Source: Rutpela maculata (taxonomy: Eukaryota; Arthropoda; Insecta; Coleoptera; Cerambycidae). From it: a stretch of 64,000 bases of DNA. The translations under genes and the position numbers were made by a program. The first letter of the stretch is position 1. Each line of letters begins with the position of its first letter. Below the pieces are notes generated by a model that ran no database searches, had not been told where the DNA came from, and saw nothing but the letters and a program-made list of their open reading frames with translations. Below are positions 34,801-46,014 of the stretch, in pieces. Location of the stretch: assembly GCA_936432065.2 (NCBI GenBank), contig OW386286.2, forward strand, positions 17,853,179 through 17,917,178, in the 5' to 3' direction.

Positions 34801-35329
34801 GACATCACGTTTCAAGAGTAGACAAAATCAGGCAGGTTTAATCGCTTATATTTCTGGAAGAGATTTTTTTAAATTTTTGTCATCTATGGGGTTTTTAATG
34901 ATGTTAGTTTACAATTTTGAGTGTTTTAATACAGTTTTATTTTTTGTGTAAGTTCCCTATTGATTAATCACAATCGTGATTATATCCTTAAGAATTAGGA
35001 CACGGATAAAATTGAAGCTATGTAAATCCTAATATAACCTATTATAAAGAATACTTAAAAAAATACCTTAAAAGGTAAAGAAGACAAGAAAAAACATTTA
35101 AAAGGGAAGCTATTACAAGTACATACGTAAATATAATGTACTTCAAAGTACTTCACAGTTTTTTATAACTTTTGGTAAATCTGACAAGTATAAGGAAAAC
35201 AGTATTGGTCCAAGTAAGAGTTCTCGAATTGACAACTAAACTATCCGACATTTACAAGTTACGTACTTTAATTTCTTGCATTATCAGTTACAAGTAGCTA
35301 CGAAACCATTATTAAATATATAAAAAGTC

Positions 35330-35660
35330 AAAGACTAACATGTCTGGGACATGTCAGCAGAATGGAAGACTCAAGAACAACGAAGGAAATATATGAGTGG
35401 AAGACGAAAAATTGTACACTGTCCTCTGAACAAGCACTTGTGTAAAATTAGGTTGAGAAATGATCCTACTTGTTGGATGCGTGGAGTGGAGGATGAAACC
35501 ATCACTTATCTCATATGCTATAGCACTACGAGCTTCAAGGTATAAGTATCTCGGAAAGCAGTTTATACAGCCGGAGGAACTATGGGATCTATCCCGGAAA
35601 CGATTGCTCTCCTTTGTGGAGACCACTGGTGTTTTCTAGGGATTCCTAAATGTCGTGAAT
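35330..35660 (+). pseudogene. chimera of two LINE C-termini
   Basis: 35330-35395 encodes LTCLGHVSRMEDSRTTKEIY, the C-terminal block of RTE-like LINEs. From about 35400 the other frame gives CPLNKHLCKIRLRNDPTCW and DETITYLICY, then KYLGKQFIQPEELWDLS and a stop near 35640: the zinc-finger-like tail that follows RNase H in I/Jockey/R1-type LINEs. The two pieces come from different LINE groups and are joined within a few bases. Confidence 0.65.
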
Positions 35661-36589
35661 GCCCAATAAGACGATGGGCCTGCGGATCTTCAGATGTGCT
35701 CGTGTTTCTAATAATAATAATTATTATTATTAGAATCATGAGCAGATTCGAAGATCGTAATACTCAAACTTGAGAGGCTAGGTTACTTGTATTGTATGAT
35801 TTTATGATTTACCGCCATTTTTAACCATTTTAGTTAAAATTTATACCTAATATGCTTTAAAAATGTAGCTTTATGTTTTTCGGGAGAAGTTTAATGAAAA
35901 ATTAAATTGACCTTATATGGAGGAGCATGAAGCAACAAAGAAGTTAACTAACTACATTGATTATTTTCGGTGCTCTCTCTTCATAAACATTTTCGGCTTT
36001 AAAGAAAAGAAAAGCAGTTTTTCATATCATTGATTACATATACTTATTCAAAATAAAAATGCGAATCACGTGAGTATGAACATGTATTATTACGAAAGAA
36101 AACTTGCATCAGATTGTTTGCTGATCTTTTCTCTTTAGAGAATTTTAATTGTTTTATAATTTTAAAAGAAGTATCCGCTAAAAATCTGGAGGTCGTCGGA
36201 CTTTTTTTATCGAATTAATGTCCCGTTTTAATCATGATTAAATATTTATTCATTCAATTTATATTCAAATTAATCTTGGACTATATCATCTGTTGAAGTT
36301 AATTTATTCCCTGCTAATAGCACTCGTAGATGATTAATATTTTTCTTTGTATATCACGTACTCTGTAATGACATTTCTATTTGCATTTGCTTTTATAGTG
36401 CCTTAAGCTATAAGAAAATTCATTGTGTCGGCTTAAGTGTTACGATCCTTTTAACTCCACCCGCCCGCCCGTTTTTCAATATCTTCAGTGAAATATATAT
36501 TTTTTAGAGGGTTATTCATTATATATTGACCCTCCCTTTATTTCGGTTATTATTGGAAATAAAAAAAAGTTTCGTATGGAAGTTGTATG
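35661..36589. other. no gene seen; ATT/AAT palindrome
   Basis: CTAATAATAATAATTATTATTATTAG-type perfect palindrome at about 35707-35734. Nothing else is supported. Confidence 0.45.
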
Positions 36590-37712
36590 GTTTGATTTGA
36601 TTTGATTTACCAGCGTGCGGTAGGCATTGCTGCCACTCCCACGGTTATGCAGCTGGGTCTGCTACGTCCAGGCTGGGTTGGATTGAACTTATGCCTGTTG
36701 CCAGCAGCGAGAGCCAAATTTAATGAAATTGAATGAAGTTGAAATGGAACGCAATTGAAATTGAATGAAATTGAAATGGAATGCAATTGAAAATGAATGA
36801 AATTGAAACTTAATGAAATTGAACGAAATTGAAATGAATGCAATTGAAATGGAATGCAGTTGAAATGGAATAATGCAATTGAAATTGAAATTGAAATGAA
36901 TGCAGTTGAAATGGAATGCAATTGAAATTGAATGAAACTGAAACTGAATGAAATTGAAATTGGATGAATTTGAAATTGAATGAAATTGAAATGAATGCAA
37001 TTGAAATTGAATGGAATGCAATTGAAATGGAATGCAGTTGAAAAGGAATGCAACTGAAATAGAAATTGACTGAAATTGGAATTGACTACAATTGAAATTG
37101 AATGAAACTGAAATGGAATGCAATTGAAAATGAATGAAATTGAATAAAATTGAATGAAGTTGAAATGGAATGCAATTGAATTGAAATGAATGCAATGAAA
37201 TTGAATGCAATTGAAATTGCAAAATGGTTTTTTTCCTTTCAATTGGATTTGGGTCATGCGTGGGGGATGGGCAGTGTAAGTGTTTGTGAAATGCGTTGCC
37301 GCATTGTGTTCGTGATATTTAATGTTTATACTCCTCTTTTTTGTGTTTCTGCTTCTACAGATTTTCTTCTTATCCTTCTGAGTCTTCTGATTCCTCCGTT
37401 TCTGGTTCTGGTAGGGTATATATCTGTAGATATTTGTGAAATGCGTGGTCGCGTCGTATCATGATGTGGAGTGTTTGTGCTTCTCTTTTTGTATTTCTGC
37501 TTCTATAAATCTTATTTTTCTTCTAAATCTCCTGATTCCTCGGTTTCTGATCCTGGTAAAGTATATATCGGTGCGATTTCTTTGTGGAATTCATTTTTCC
37601 CCTCGCTTTTCTTTCCCAGTATGTTTGGTCCTTTCCCAGTTTGTTCATAATCCTCTCGGCTGTTGTTTTCCACGTGTAACCTGGTCTCTCTATTTTTAGT
37701 GTAGAATTTAAT
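36590..37712 (-). mobile_element. LINE 3' end, copy 1, with an internal minisatellite
   Basis: Minus-strand 3' fragment whose end reads TACCGCACGCTGGTAAATC then (AAATC)n at 36590-36609. It is homologous to 41775-42285: GGTAGGCATTGCTGCCACTC, GCTACGTCCA.GCTGG, TTGCCAGCAGCGAGAGCC, then CTTTCCCAGTATGTTTGGTCC near the far end. A minus frame at 37512-37763 (KKSHRYILYQDQKPRNQE) is shared with the other copy (KKSQRYILYQNQKRRNQK). About 37275-37420 and 37430-37570 are a tandem duplication of this region. The minisatellite at 36715-37225 is absent from copy 2. Confidence 0.7.
36715..37225. repeat. GAAATTGAATG/GAAATGGAATGCAATT minisatellite
   Basis: About 510 bp of short units built from TGAAATTGAA, TGAAATGGAA and TGCAATTGAA in irregular order. 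It is inserted or expanded between CAGCGAGAGCC and the rest of the LINE tail. It gives long minus-strand open frames rich in Phe, Asn, His, Ile and Ser, which are a by-product of the repeat. Confidence 0.9.
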
Positions 37713-38300
37713 GTAGAATTTTTCATTTAACAACGAGCGCAATTTTGTCCTAAAAAACCTCACTTTCGATTCTCCTAAGAAAATATGACCATACTTTAAT
37801 AGTAATGCATTTAATTATTACGGGTGTTATGCTAATATGTACCACTGTAAAATTTTTCACTTAACAACGGTATCTGTTTTTCACTTATTTGCACTGAGGA
37901 ATTCAATCATCCATATTAATTAAATATTAGCTGTATCACTTAATTGTGATTATGCTAGTATGTACCACTCTATGTAGAATTTTTCACTTAACACCGAGCG
38001 TAATTTTGACTAGAAAAACCTCACTTGATAATTTGCCTAAGAAAATATTATGACTATACTTTAAGAGTAATGCATTTGATTATACTGGTTTAATTTATAT
38101 TAAATTCGTTTGAGTATTTTTAATAATTACGAAAAAGATTACTTGAAGGTTAACATAAGAAATTTATATGACCATACTTTACGAACAATACGTTATTGAT
38201 TATTTCGGGTGCAATCTAAATTAAATTCATTTGAATATTTTTATAACGGTTAAAAAATAATTTACTTGAAGGTTTACAGAGGGATATTTTGGCCATACTT
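37713..38300. repeat. degenerate tandem repeat, 261-bp spacing
   Basis: GTAGAATTTTTCAYTTAACA begins units at 37713 and 37974; CCTAAGAAAATAT.ATGAC.ATACTTTA.GAGTAATGCATTT recurs in both, and shorter related blocks (GACCATACTTTACGAACAATACG, GGCCATACTTCACTAATG) follow at about 38170 and 38290. Confidence 0.6.
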
Positions 38301-39677
38301 CACTAATGTATTGCCCCCGCCATAAATTTAGCGGCTTTTCAAGGGTTTGATGGGCCTAAACACTTCAATGGTTTTACGCGGCAGACCCTTGTAAGTCATT
38401 AAGACATAAATAAACTTGACAGGCAAGGTACTTAGAAATGAAAAGGATGCTTAGTTTTTTTGCCTGTGTTGGGTCGTTTGTTTGTTTACGCTCTTTTCGT
38501 TTCTTTATACACAGCACTGGTCACTAAATAACTGTATTAGTTATTTTCAAATATTAATTCTATTTCAACTTTGTTCTTTTGTTATGGCGTATCGATTTAC
38601 GTGAAATTTTTTGAGCTATAATTCACCTAAGCTTCATCAAATTTGACGGAGTTTTGTCCGGTATTTTCGAATTTTAAGTGGGTGCGTTTATGGCACACAT
38701 CCGTTCGCTTCGAAGGCACAACCGACTCCGTTTCGTATCAAAGTTGTAGGGTTTTATATATATTTTTATAAATGCAATTAGAAAAACAATTGCTTGCATA
38801 GGTCACGTGATGATAACAAGGAAGACTGTTTTTTAAATGGAAAATCCTGTATTTACATATCCTTCTAGATCTTTTTTCCCTGAAATAAATTGTCATTGTT
38901 TTTAAAAGTTGAAATTGACAAAATAAATAAAAAACGACCTTTGCTACAAGCAGTATCCAGGAATTGATTGACAATGAATTCAGACTGGCCGCTGTAACAA
39001 TATTCCGGGTTTGCGAGAAATTTGCAACAGCATTTAGTTCCTTAAATATTTATAATATCGAACAAATTATTAGAGGAAAGTCATAGCTTCGGCTATTCAC
39101 TTTATACGTATACGTTATACGTACAACAGGTGTTTTATTAAATTTCCGATTGCATACACAACGCTGAAAGCTGTAATCAATAATCCACGTAATGGAAGCA
39201 TTGAAAATAATTTGCGGCACTGAAAATTATGAATGCAAAACGTAATCAGTAGTAAATATATGCAACATATTTTCCTCCAGAATTTAATCACATTTTACAC
39301 GTTGTGGTGTTTTTAAATTTTAGATGAACTGATACTTATAATTCAATTATTTATATTTCGCCCAACCGGTCGGTAAAATGGTGTTATGTGGTTAATTTAA
39401 TTTGCAACTAGAGTATTATATGTCAGGCCTCTTCTAACTCAGTTTTAGTTTAAATCCAATTTGTAATAGTATACGTTAACCCGTACTGAAACAAAGCGCC
39501 ATCGTTGCTTTTTTATTTCGTTTTGAACATTGAGTATTAAATTAGGCAAGTTAGTAATGATCAACAAAGGAGAAATATTTACACTTTGGCTTCAAATGTT
39601 CTCAGAAAACCCATGAACCGCAACTGAAATGCTTATGATTATCTGACTAGTAAAAATTCGTCCGAGGTATCTTATTA
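38301..39677. other. no recognisable feature
   Basis: AT-rich, without supported genes or repeats. Confidence 0.4.
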
Positions 39678-40384
39678 TACTCTTTGCGAAAACGAAGAGT
39701 ATATTGTATTTGATCGGCACATTTCTAAAATCGTAAATATCGCTCGTAGAGAAAAAATGTTCATATCGTGTTAGTGAACGAATTCTGAACAACTTTCAAA
39801 GTGTCCGTCTGTCCGTCCGTCCGTCACGTTCTTGTAAGCACGATAACTTAAGAAAGAAAAATCTGATTGTATTGAAATTTAGAAAGTAAGTTAGTGTTAG
39901 CTAGAGGAAGAACCCTATTGTTTTTGAAGAAAATCGATCGGTAAATAAAAAAGTTATTAATTATTTAATTTAAAAAAAATATATTCTCTTAATCTTTTTC
40001 GCTTGTACTAAAATGGAAATCTTGCGAAATATTATTTCCGTAATATATTTTTTTTGTTTATCAATTTTAATAATATATATTTCATAGAAGTATGAGTTGA
40101 AATATGTATGATTGTCGAGAGATGGTATATCACAGACAATCAATTTTCGTAGCAATATGTGGTGGCGCAGCGGCTAAAGCAATCCAAAGGTCCCGTGTTC
40201 GAATCCCACACAGGTTGGATGTTTTTTTTTCATTTTTTTTCATATAATTTTTTTCACAACAAAGATGGTATCACAAAATTTAGGATATCCAAAAACTAAC
40301 ATTATTTACAAGAAAACTGCGAAGAGTATCCTATAGAATGTGTAACAATTATATATAAAAAGCTGAGTAAATTGGCGAAGAGTA
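39678..40384 (+). repeat. Helentron-like repeat family A, copy 1, with tRNA-like module
   Basis: The 5' end is a hairpin TACTCTTTGCG-AAAA-CGAAGAGTA; the inverted counterpart GCGAAGAGTA closes the element at 40375-40384, followed by CGTTTTTAGCTTGTT that copy 2 shares. A (GTCC/GTCT)n microsatellite at 39805-39829 precedes the 49-nt core (CACGATAACTT, ATTGAAATTTAG). The 3' half carries a tRNA-like module at 40158-40212: GGTGGCGCAGCGGCTAAAG (box A), GTGTTCGAATCCC (box B), then T10. Subterminal inverted repeats plus (GTCY)n are known from DINE-1/Helentron-type elements. Confidence 0.75.
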
Positions 40385-41560
40385 CGTTTTTAGCTTGTTC
40401 TCTATTGCTAAAAGTAGCAGAATTTATCGTCAGACCACTGACATTGATTATTTTATCTATTGTAGGGGGCACTTTTCCTTACATTCTGAAAAAATCATTA
40501 ATTATACCAGTACATAAAAGGGACAGCGAATTATTATTTATAATTACAAAGGTGTTACACTTCTCTCGGCTTTTTCTAAAGCCTTTGAAAATTCATATCA
40601 TCTGAGATTGGCTGATTTCATAACGAAACATAACATGATATCAGTTTGGCTTCTCCAAAAGTTTATCAACAAAATATGCAGTTCTGTCACTTTGTAGTTT
40701 TTTTTTCCTTGTGGGTTGCGGTGCCAGAGGCCCCGCTGGCGCCGTACTGAAGCTTAAGCTTATTCTATCCCATAGTCTCGTTTCTCTACAAAAGGAGAGT
40801 ATACGGTCAATGGGAGCTCTGGCTATTTATTCCGGGGTCACGGTTAATCCCCTGAAGTGTGAAAACCTCCCAGCCACCAAGGCTGGGCATTCACATAGTA
40901 TGTGGTGAGGAGTTTCCTCATCCTCACTACACATCCTGTATTCTGGATGATCCTTCACACCTATATTGGTTAGGTGTCTGTTCAGTGTGCAGTGCCCTGT
41001 TAAGATTCCCACTGCACATCTCAGTTGTTTTCTGCTCAGCTTTAGTAATTCGTTAGTCTTTGTCTTGGATGGCCCGCCAGTGATGGACATACGTGATGTC
41101 TCATCCCCGGCGCCCCGGTCCAATACAAGTTATGTTTCTGACTTAATAGTTCCTTTACCATTCCTCTTGCGGTATTGTATGATATCCCGTAGGATAGCTC
41201 GGGTCCCATCAAGGCTGTTTTTGCACCTTCTTTGGCCAGCTTATCTGCTTTTTCGTTGCTTTCATTGTCCTGGTGTCCTCGCGTCCACTCCAGTTGTATA
41301 CTGTTGTGTTCCGCCAGTTTCGCCAGGGATTCAAGGCAGTCCTTTACCGTTTTGGAACGTATCTACTTTGTAGTTACTTCTTGGATAAATAAAAAAAAAA
41401 TCGAAAACTGCCTGTTTATTCTTTTAAGCCGTGCTTTCGACACGATTGACCAAAAAGAAAATCTATTTTTCGCCGCTTTGGGGACCTCATGAATTTATCT
41501 TAAAATTCTCAACAGATACAAGCAGTACCATTTTGAACGTAAAATTTTCCGTTCTTTTCT
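40385..41560 (+). pseudogene. LINE RT fragment split by another LINE
   Basis: Left part (40385-40699) encodes VAEFIVRPLTLIILSIV, GTFPYILKKSLIIPVHKR, then in another frame GFSKSLSTKYAVLSLCS: the fingers of a non-LTR RT. Right part (41366-41560) continues with CLF...RAFDTIDQK, which contains the motif A aspartate (AFDTID), and LWGPHEFILK. The two halves are separated by a 665-bp minus-strand LINE 3' end with an 11-bp target duplication. Frameshifts and the missing motifs B and C show it is dead. Confidence 0.7.
40700..41364 (-). mobile_element. 5'-truncated LINE 3' end (RNase H) with 11-bp duplication
   Basis: Minus-strand insertion flanked by ACTTTGTAGTT at 40689-40699 and 41365-41375; the T-run at 40700-40706 is its poly(A) tail. 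It encodes the end of an RNase H domain (WTRGHQDNESNEKADKLAKE near 41235-41290) and the C-terminal zinc-finger-like tail (LNRHLTNIGVKDHPEYRMC, EDEETPHHILCECPAL). The domain order matches the LINE at 20.2 kb, from a related family. Truncation at the 5' side and a perfect target duplication are the normal result of target-primed reverse transcription. Confidence 0.85.
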
Positions 41561-41774
41561 AATCTTTCATTAGATTTTACCAGAAATGTAGTACAAGGAA
41601 GTTACAAAATATTCCTATTTTTTTTACTTATTATTGAAATACATTTCACTAATATAACCAAACGTAATCTTTCTTAGAAATACACATTTACTTTTAAATT
41701 CAAAGGCCGCTGGATACAAGGTTTAGAGTATCTATCGAGATTTGCTAAGCCTCTAGTATAAAAATACCGATTAA

Positions 41775-42285
41775 TCAAATATTGATTGATTGATTTACCA
41801 GTTTGCGGTAGGCATTGCTGCCACTCCCAGGGTTATACAGCTGGGCCTGCTACGTCCACGCTGGATTGGATTAGGGTCATGCTTGTTGCCAGCAGCGAGA
41901 GCCACATGGCGCATGGTAAAGGAATGTGGGATGGGAGGTGTAGGTATTTGTGAGATGCGTTACCGCATTGTGTCGTGAGGGAGCGTTTAAGCTCCCTTTT
42001 TTGTATTTTTGGTTCTGGACTTCTGCCTCTTCTGGGTCTTCTTGTTGCCGCGTTGTGTTGCTGCTGTTTGTGCTCCTCTTTTTGTATTTCTGCTTCTACA
42101 ACTCTTCTTCTTCTGAGTCTTCTGATTCCTCCGTTTCTGATTCTGGTAGAGTATATATCGCTGCGATTTCTTTGTGAAATTCATTTTTTCTCCTCGCTTT
42201 TCTTTCCCAGTATGTTTGGTCCTCTCCCAGTCCTCTTCGATTGTTGTTTTCCACGTGTAACATGGTCTATTTTTAGTTGGTTGCT
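41775..42285 (-). mobile_element. LINE 3' end, copy 2
   Basis: Second copy of the LINE tail at 36.6 kb, without the minisatellite. It ends at 41775-41800 with CTGGTAAATC then (AATC)n on the minus strand. The minus frame 42295-41987 is Lys/Arg/Gln-rich (TWKTTIEEDWERTKHTGKEK). GCGTTTAAGCTCCC and a TTCT-rich stretch lie inside. Confidence 0.7.
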
Positions 42286-42289
42286 GTAT

Positions 42290-43685
42290 CAGCAAAAATC
42301 CTGATTTTTTTCCTGTAAAATCGACTATACCTCACTTGAAAAACGTTTTTGATAAAATGCAATGATAGATTCGAAAAGAAGAAAGATTTTACATAAAATA
42401 TGATACATTTTGCATATTTGAGAATCTTGAACATAATGAACGAGATTGCCAAGAATGTTGAATTCATCTTGCCGTGAACAGGTCAACTAGCATGTTCGAC
42501 TCGTCATATCTCCGAAACAAAAACTGTGCTCAACTTTAAATTTTGCCTACTTTAAAGTATCCACCATAAGCTGTCACTTAGACTACTTTTGAATCGAAAA
42601 GGGGCGAAATTTTGATATATATAACCCAAAGCAGTAATGTTTAATTTCTTGAGATAGATCCTCTACTCAATTAGGAAAATCACATGGACCGTATAGTTAG
42701 CAAACTATCTATCCACTGCTTTGTTATTTTGCAGCTACGATCATTTATTAACATTCACATCTTAAAAATGTATTATTTTGTACATTTTTTTTCGTCTCCA
42801 GATGATGCCAAGTTTCTTGGCGTCGCGCATCGTTTCAAACTAAGTTTAAAAAGTCTCCAGGTGATGCCAACTTGGTTGGTATTTGTGGAATCTACTTCAG
42901 AGACAGAGTCACAGCGAAGGATCCAGACCCCTGCAGGATTATTTTCATATCTAAGTTGAGAATTACTTCGCATACGAACTCTATCATAATATTTTTGCAT
43001 CCACCAGTATACACAATATCAACATTAACAATAACTTCATCGTCATGTGGCTTATGCCATAACATGATGAATGTCAGAGTAGATGATTTACTTATATACA
43101 TAGAAACTATCGACCCAATTTTTGGTTTGTATATAAACTTGAGTAAACCATAAAGTTGAACTGCGATCTCGAGATGATAACACTTAAAACTTTAATGAGA
43201 TTAGAGTGTTTACGTCTGATTTAACTTGAGTTGAAGTTCTCTGTGTATTATCTCAGAGGATACATCATTTCGTTTGATTAATCTACTTCATCCGACTTAC
43301 ACCATGTTTGCCTTTACTAGGGTTAAATATGTTTCCACGTTCGAGAAAGTCGCTGTAAATCTATAGAGAAAATTATTTTTTAATGATACATTACAATTTA
43401 TTTTTCGTCTTCAGGAGTTTAACTTCGTATTATGTCCAATGTATTTTCCAAAAAACAAAATAATTTTTTTTACGAAAATTTTAAAATCGTAAACTTTTTG
43501 GTATGTTTTTCCTTGTATTCAAATGGATATTTAATTTCTAAAGCTGCACAGTTGAAATAAGTTCATGTCATAAGCGGCTTTTTTGGATCGTCTTATTTAG
43601 ATTAACGTCCTGGGACTCAATTCTCGACTTGAGGGAGTAGACTCTGGAGTCTTGGAGTTCGAGATGCCTTATAACATTCTTTGTC
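42290..43685. other. unassigned
   Basis: A 59-bp spaced direct repeat GTCTCCAGRTGATGCCAA occurs at 42794 and 42853. No gene is supported. Confidence 0.35.
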
Positions 43686-43689
43686 GGAT

Positions 43690-43935
43690 AAGTTACAAGT
43701 TTTTACCTGGGTTTGTATTCCTCCAGTAGGACTTATATTGTCTTATTTCCCTTTTTCGGAACTCTTTCTCTGTGTGTCCATTGGATACGTTACAAAAGTT
43801 CGAAAAATAGATTTTAATACTTTCGTTTGCAAGGCGGTCTGCTATTTCATTACCTTCTATTCCTTTGTGCTCTGGCGCCCACATCGAGGTAACCATGTTG
43901 CCTCTTGCCAGTAGCTTCAGGGATTGTCTGCACTT
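43690..43935 (-). pseudogene. LINE RNase H fragment
   Basis: Minus frame reads MWAPEHKGIEGNEIADRLAN, the last conserved segment of the LINE RNase H fold (H..I.GNE.AD..A), then EFRKREIRQYKSYW. The rest of the domain is missing or shifted. Confidence 0.65.
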
Positions 43936-44149
43936 CCAGGCAGTTTTATATTCAAAGGTAGAAGACCTGAGAACCTTTAATGTTGTCTCAAAATATATAA
44001 ATTCCTAGCCCTACGAGTTATACATTATCGGGCACATGAAGTGTGCAAACTAACGTAATTTGCATAAAAGTGCATATAAATATATGTTGCATCATCTAAC
44101 TTTTTCCGCGTTATAATTTTTTTGTTATATACACCTCAACAAGACTTCT

Positions 44150-45130
44150 ATGAAAAAAAATTCGATAGACCTAAAACTTCATGAAAAACCATCCTTTTTC
44201 TCCGTATGTCTGATGGACTAATCCTGTTTATTAGAGAGTACGATACTACTTTGCTGCATAGTGTGTTAATTATGGCTCATGACTGATCGCAAGCCTTCTG
44301 AAGGTCTATCGCGACTGTGGGTAGTTTTGTCCCCTCACTCCATTTTTCTTCCAAGATTCTTCTGGTGGTGTACATATGGTCGACCGATGATCTTTACCGA
44401 CCTTAAATAAATGCTATCTTGCGGTCTTCCGATGTATTTCTTTAGTTTTCGAGCAGAAATTTTGCGTAATACGTATCCAATGCTGCAGAGATTCTTCTGT
44501 AATTATCGTACTCTGTGGTGAGTTGATTTTAGGAAGGGGAATTAGAATATATAAGTAGGTGTGATTTCCATCCATACTCTGGTGATAATCTTAAGGTTTG
44601 TTCCTTTAACCTTTCCGGTTCATAGTACATTGATTCATTGTTTATTTTGTCTATTCCAGGCCCAGTATTTCTTCTTTCTCTAGCTATTATTTCAGGCAGT
44701 TGGTCCTTTTATGGTGGCATATCCAAGGGCCAATGGTCCGTTTTTTGTATTAGTTTTGTTCATCCATTTTTTGCTTTCCCTTTTTCCTCTAGTGTCTTTA
44801 TCAATGTTGCAGTGGTACCTTCTCTTATGTCTATGGGTTTAATAGTTGTCCTATTGGAAGGATTTCTATGCATTGTTTCCTCCATATGTCTTCTCTCCGC
44901 CTCTCTTTTTTCTTTTAGTTCTTCTTTTAGTTTCTCGTTTATGTTCTGCATCGGATGTTGTTTATCTGTGGCCTTCATCTTTTTTACCTGTTTATATTTG
45001 GTTTTGCTTTTCTTTCATGAATGACTTCTCCCTTTTTGTTAGGGTTTTTCTTGCCGCAATTTTGATTTTTAAGTTTATTTTTGTCCAGTATAGTTCTCCC
45101 GTCAATTGCTATGCTATTCCCTCGCAGTAA
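44150..45130 (-). pseudogene. LINE ORF2 linker and RT N-terminus, decayed
   Basis: On the minus strand a charged stretch (NEKLKEELKEKREAERRHME, 44978-44760) precedes GTTATLIKTLEEKGKAKNG, then LPEIIARERRNTGPGIDKIN near 44640-44700. Further on, in shifting frames, come RSTDHMYTTRRILEEKW-like residues and TKLPTVAIDLQKA (near 44300-44345), matching RT motif A with the aspartate. This order is that of a LINE linker and palm, but stops and shifts are many and no later motif remains. Confidence 0.5.
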
Positions 45131-46014
45131 AATACGAAAATCACCACACCATTCAATTGAAAAGATTTAACCACTACAATTATCGAGTAGTAGGTACTTT
45201 GCCGAAGAAAACATTATTTATACCCACTATCTCTTTTAGGATGCCTTATTGTTTAAAGGATTGTTGTTTATTAATATGGAACTTGCATTTATTAATATAA
45301 ATTCTACTAATTACATTCCATTTACTGAGGCGAATTCCTATCATGTTCGTTAACTATCATGTACATTTATATAAATACAGTAATATATTAAAATTCCCAG
45401 TTGTGCTCTCCCGTAATTAAACTACGTACATTAGATGGGGCCTAATGAAAACGTGGCGAATAAATAATTCATTAACGAACGTCACTATTCAATTATGCCC
45501 AGTTTCTACGTTTCTGTTCATTTGCGCAAAGATTACAAAGCGAATTAGCTTAACTAGCCTCCATCTAATGGATAATTAACAAGCTCGAGGTATTTTAGGT
45601 TACGAAAAATCGACCCACCACAAAATAACCTAATTTGTATTGAAATGCATGGGTATTGTGGTTACTCAAAGGCTGCGTACTGTTTTTAAAGATGTGTGAA
45701 ATCGGAAAACTGTTACTAATATTATCTGTATTCTTATTTTTGGTTTCGTAAAAGTATTATTACATTTCTATATTAATGTCAAAAATGAAGATATATTTTA
45801 TGCTAATTACTTCATTAATTAAATTACTAGCATTAAAGGAATACAAATTAGATTTAAGGTTTATTGAATAAAATACTTATTTTTTATATTTATTTATATA
45901 TAATAACTACGGTAATTAAAAATTCCTGAAAAATTGATAAAAAAATACGTAGAAATAAGCGTGTAAAATAAAGATGTATTTTAAAAGACAAATATAAAAA
46001 ACAAGCTAAAAACG
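45131..46014. other. no recognisable feature
   Basis: AT-rich, nothing supported. Confidence 0.4.

Noticed and set aside
36607..37257. Two long minus-strand open frames (216 and 177 codons)
   Set aside because: They are created by the GAAATTGAA minisatellite; composition is only Phe/Asn/His/Ile/Ser/Gln and no domain is visible.
41975..42304. Plus-strand Leu/Ser-rich frame resembling a membrane protein
   Set aside because: Antisense of the Lys/Arg-rich frame in the LINE tail.
44638..45024. Plus-strand frame of 128 codons with hydrophobic stretches (membrane-like)
   Set aside because: It is antisense to a Lys/Glu-rich LINE linker on the minus strand, which explains the hydrophobicity.
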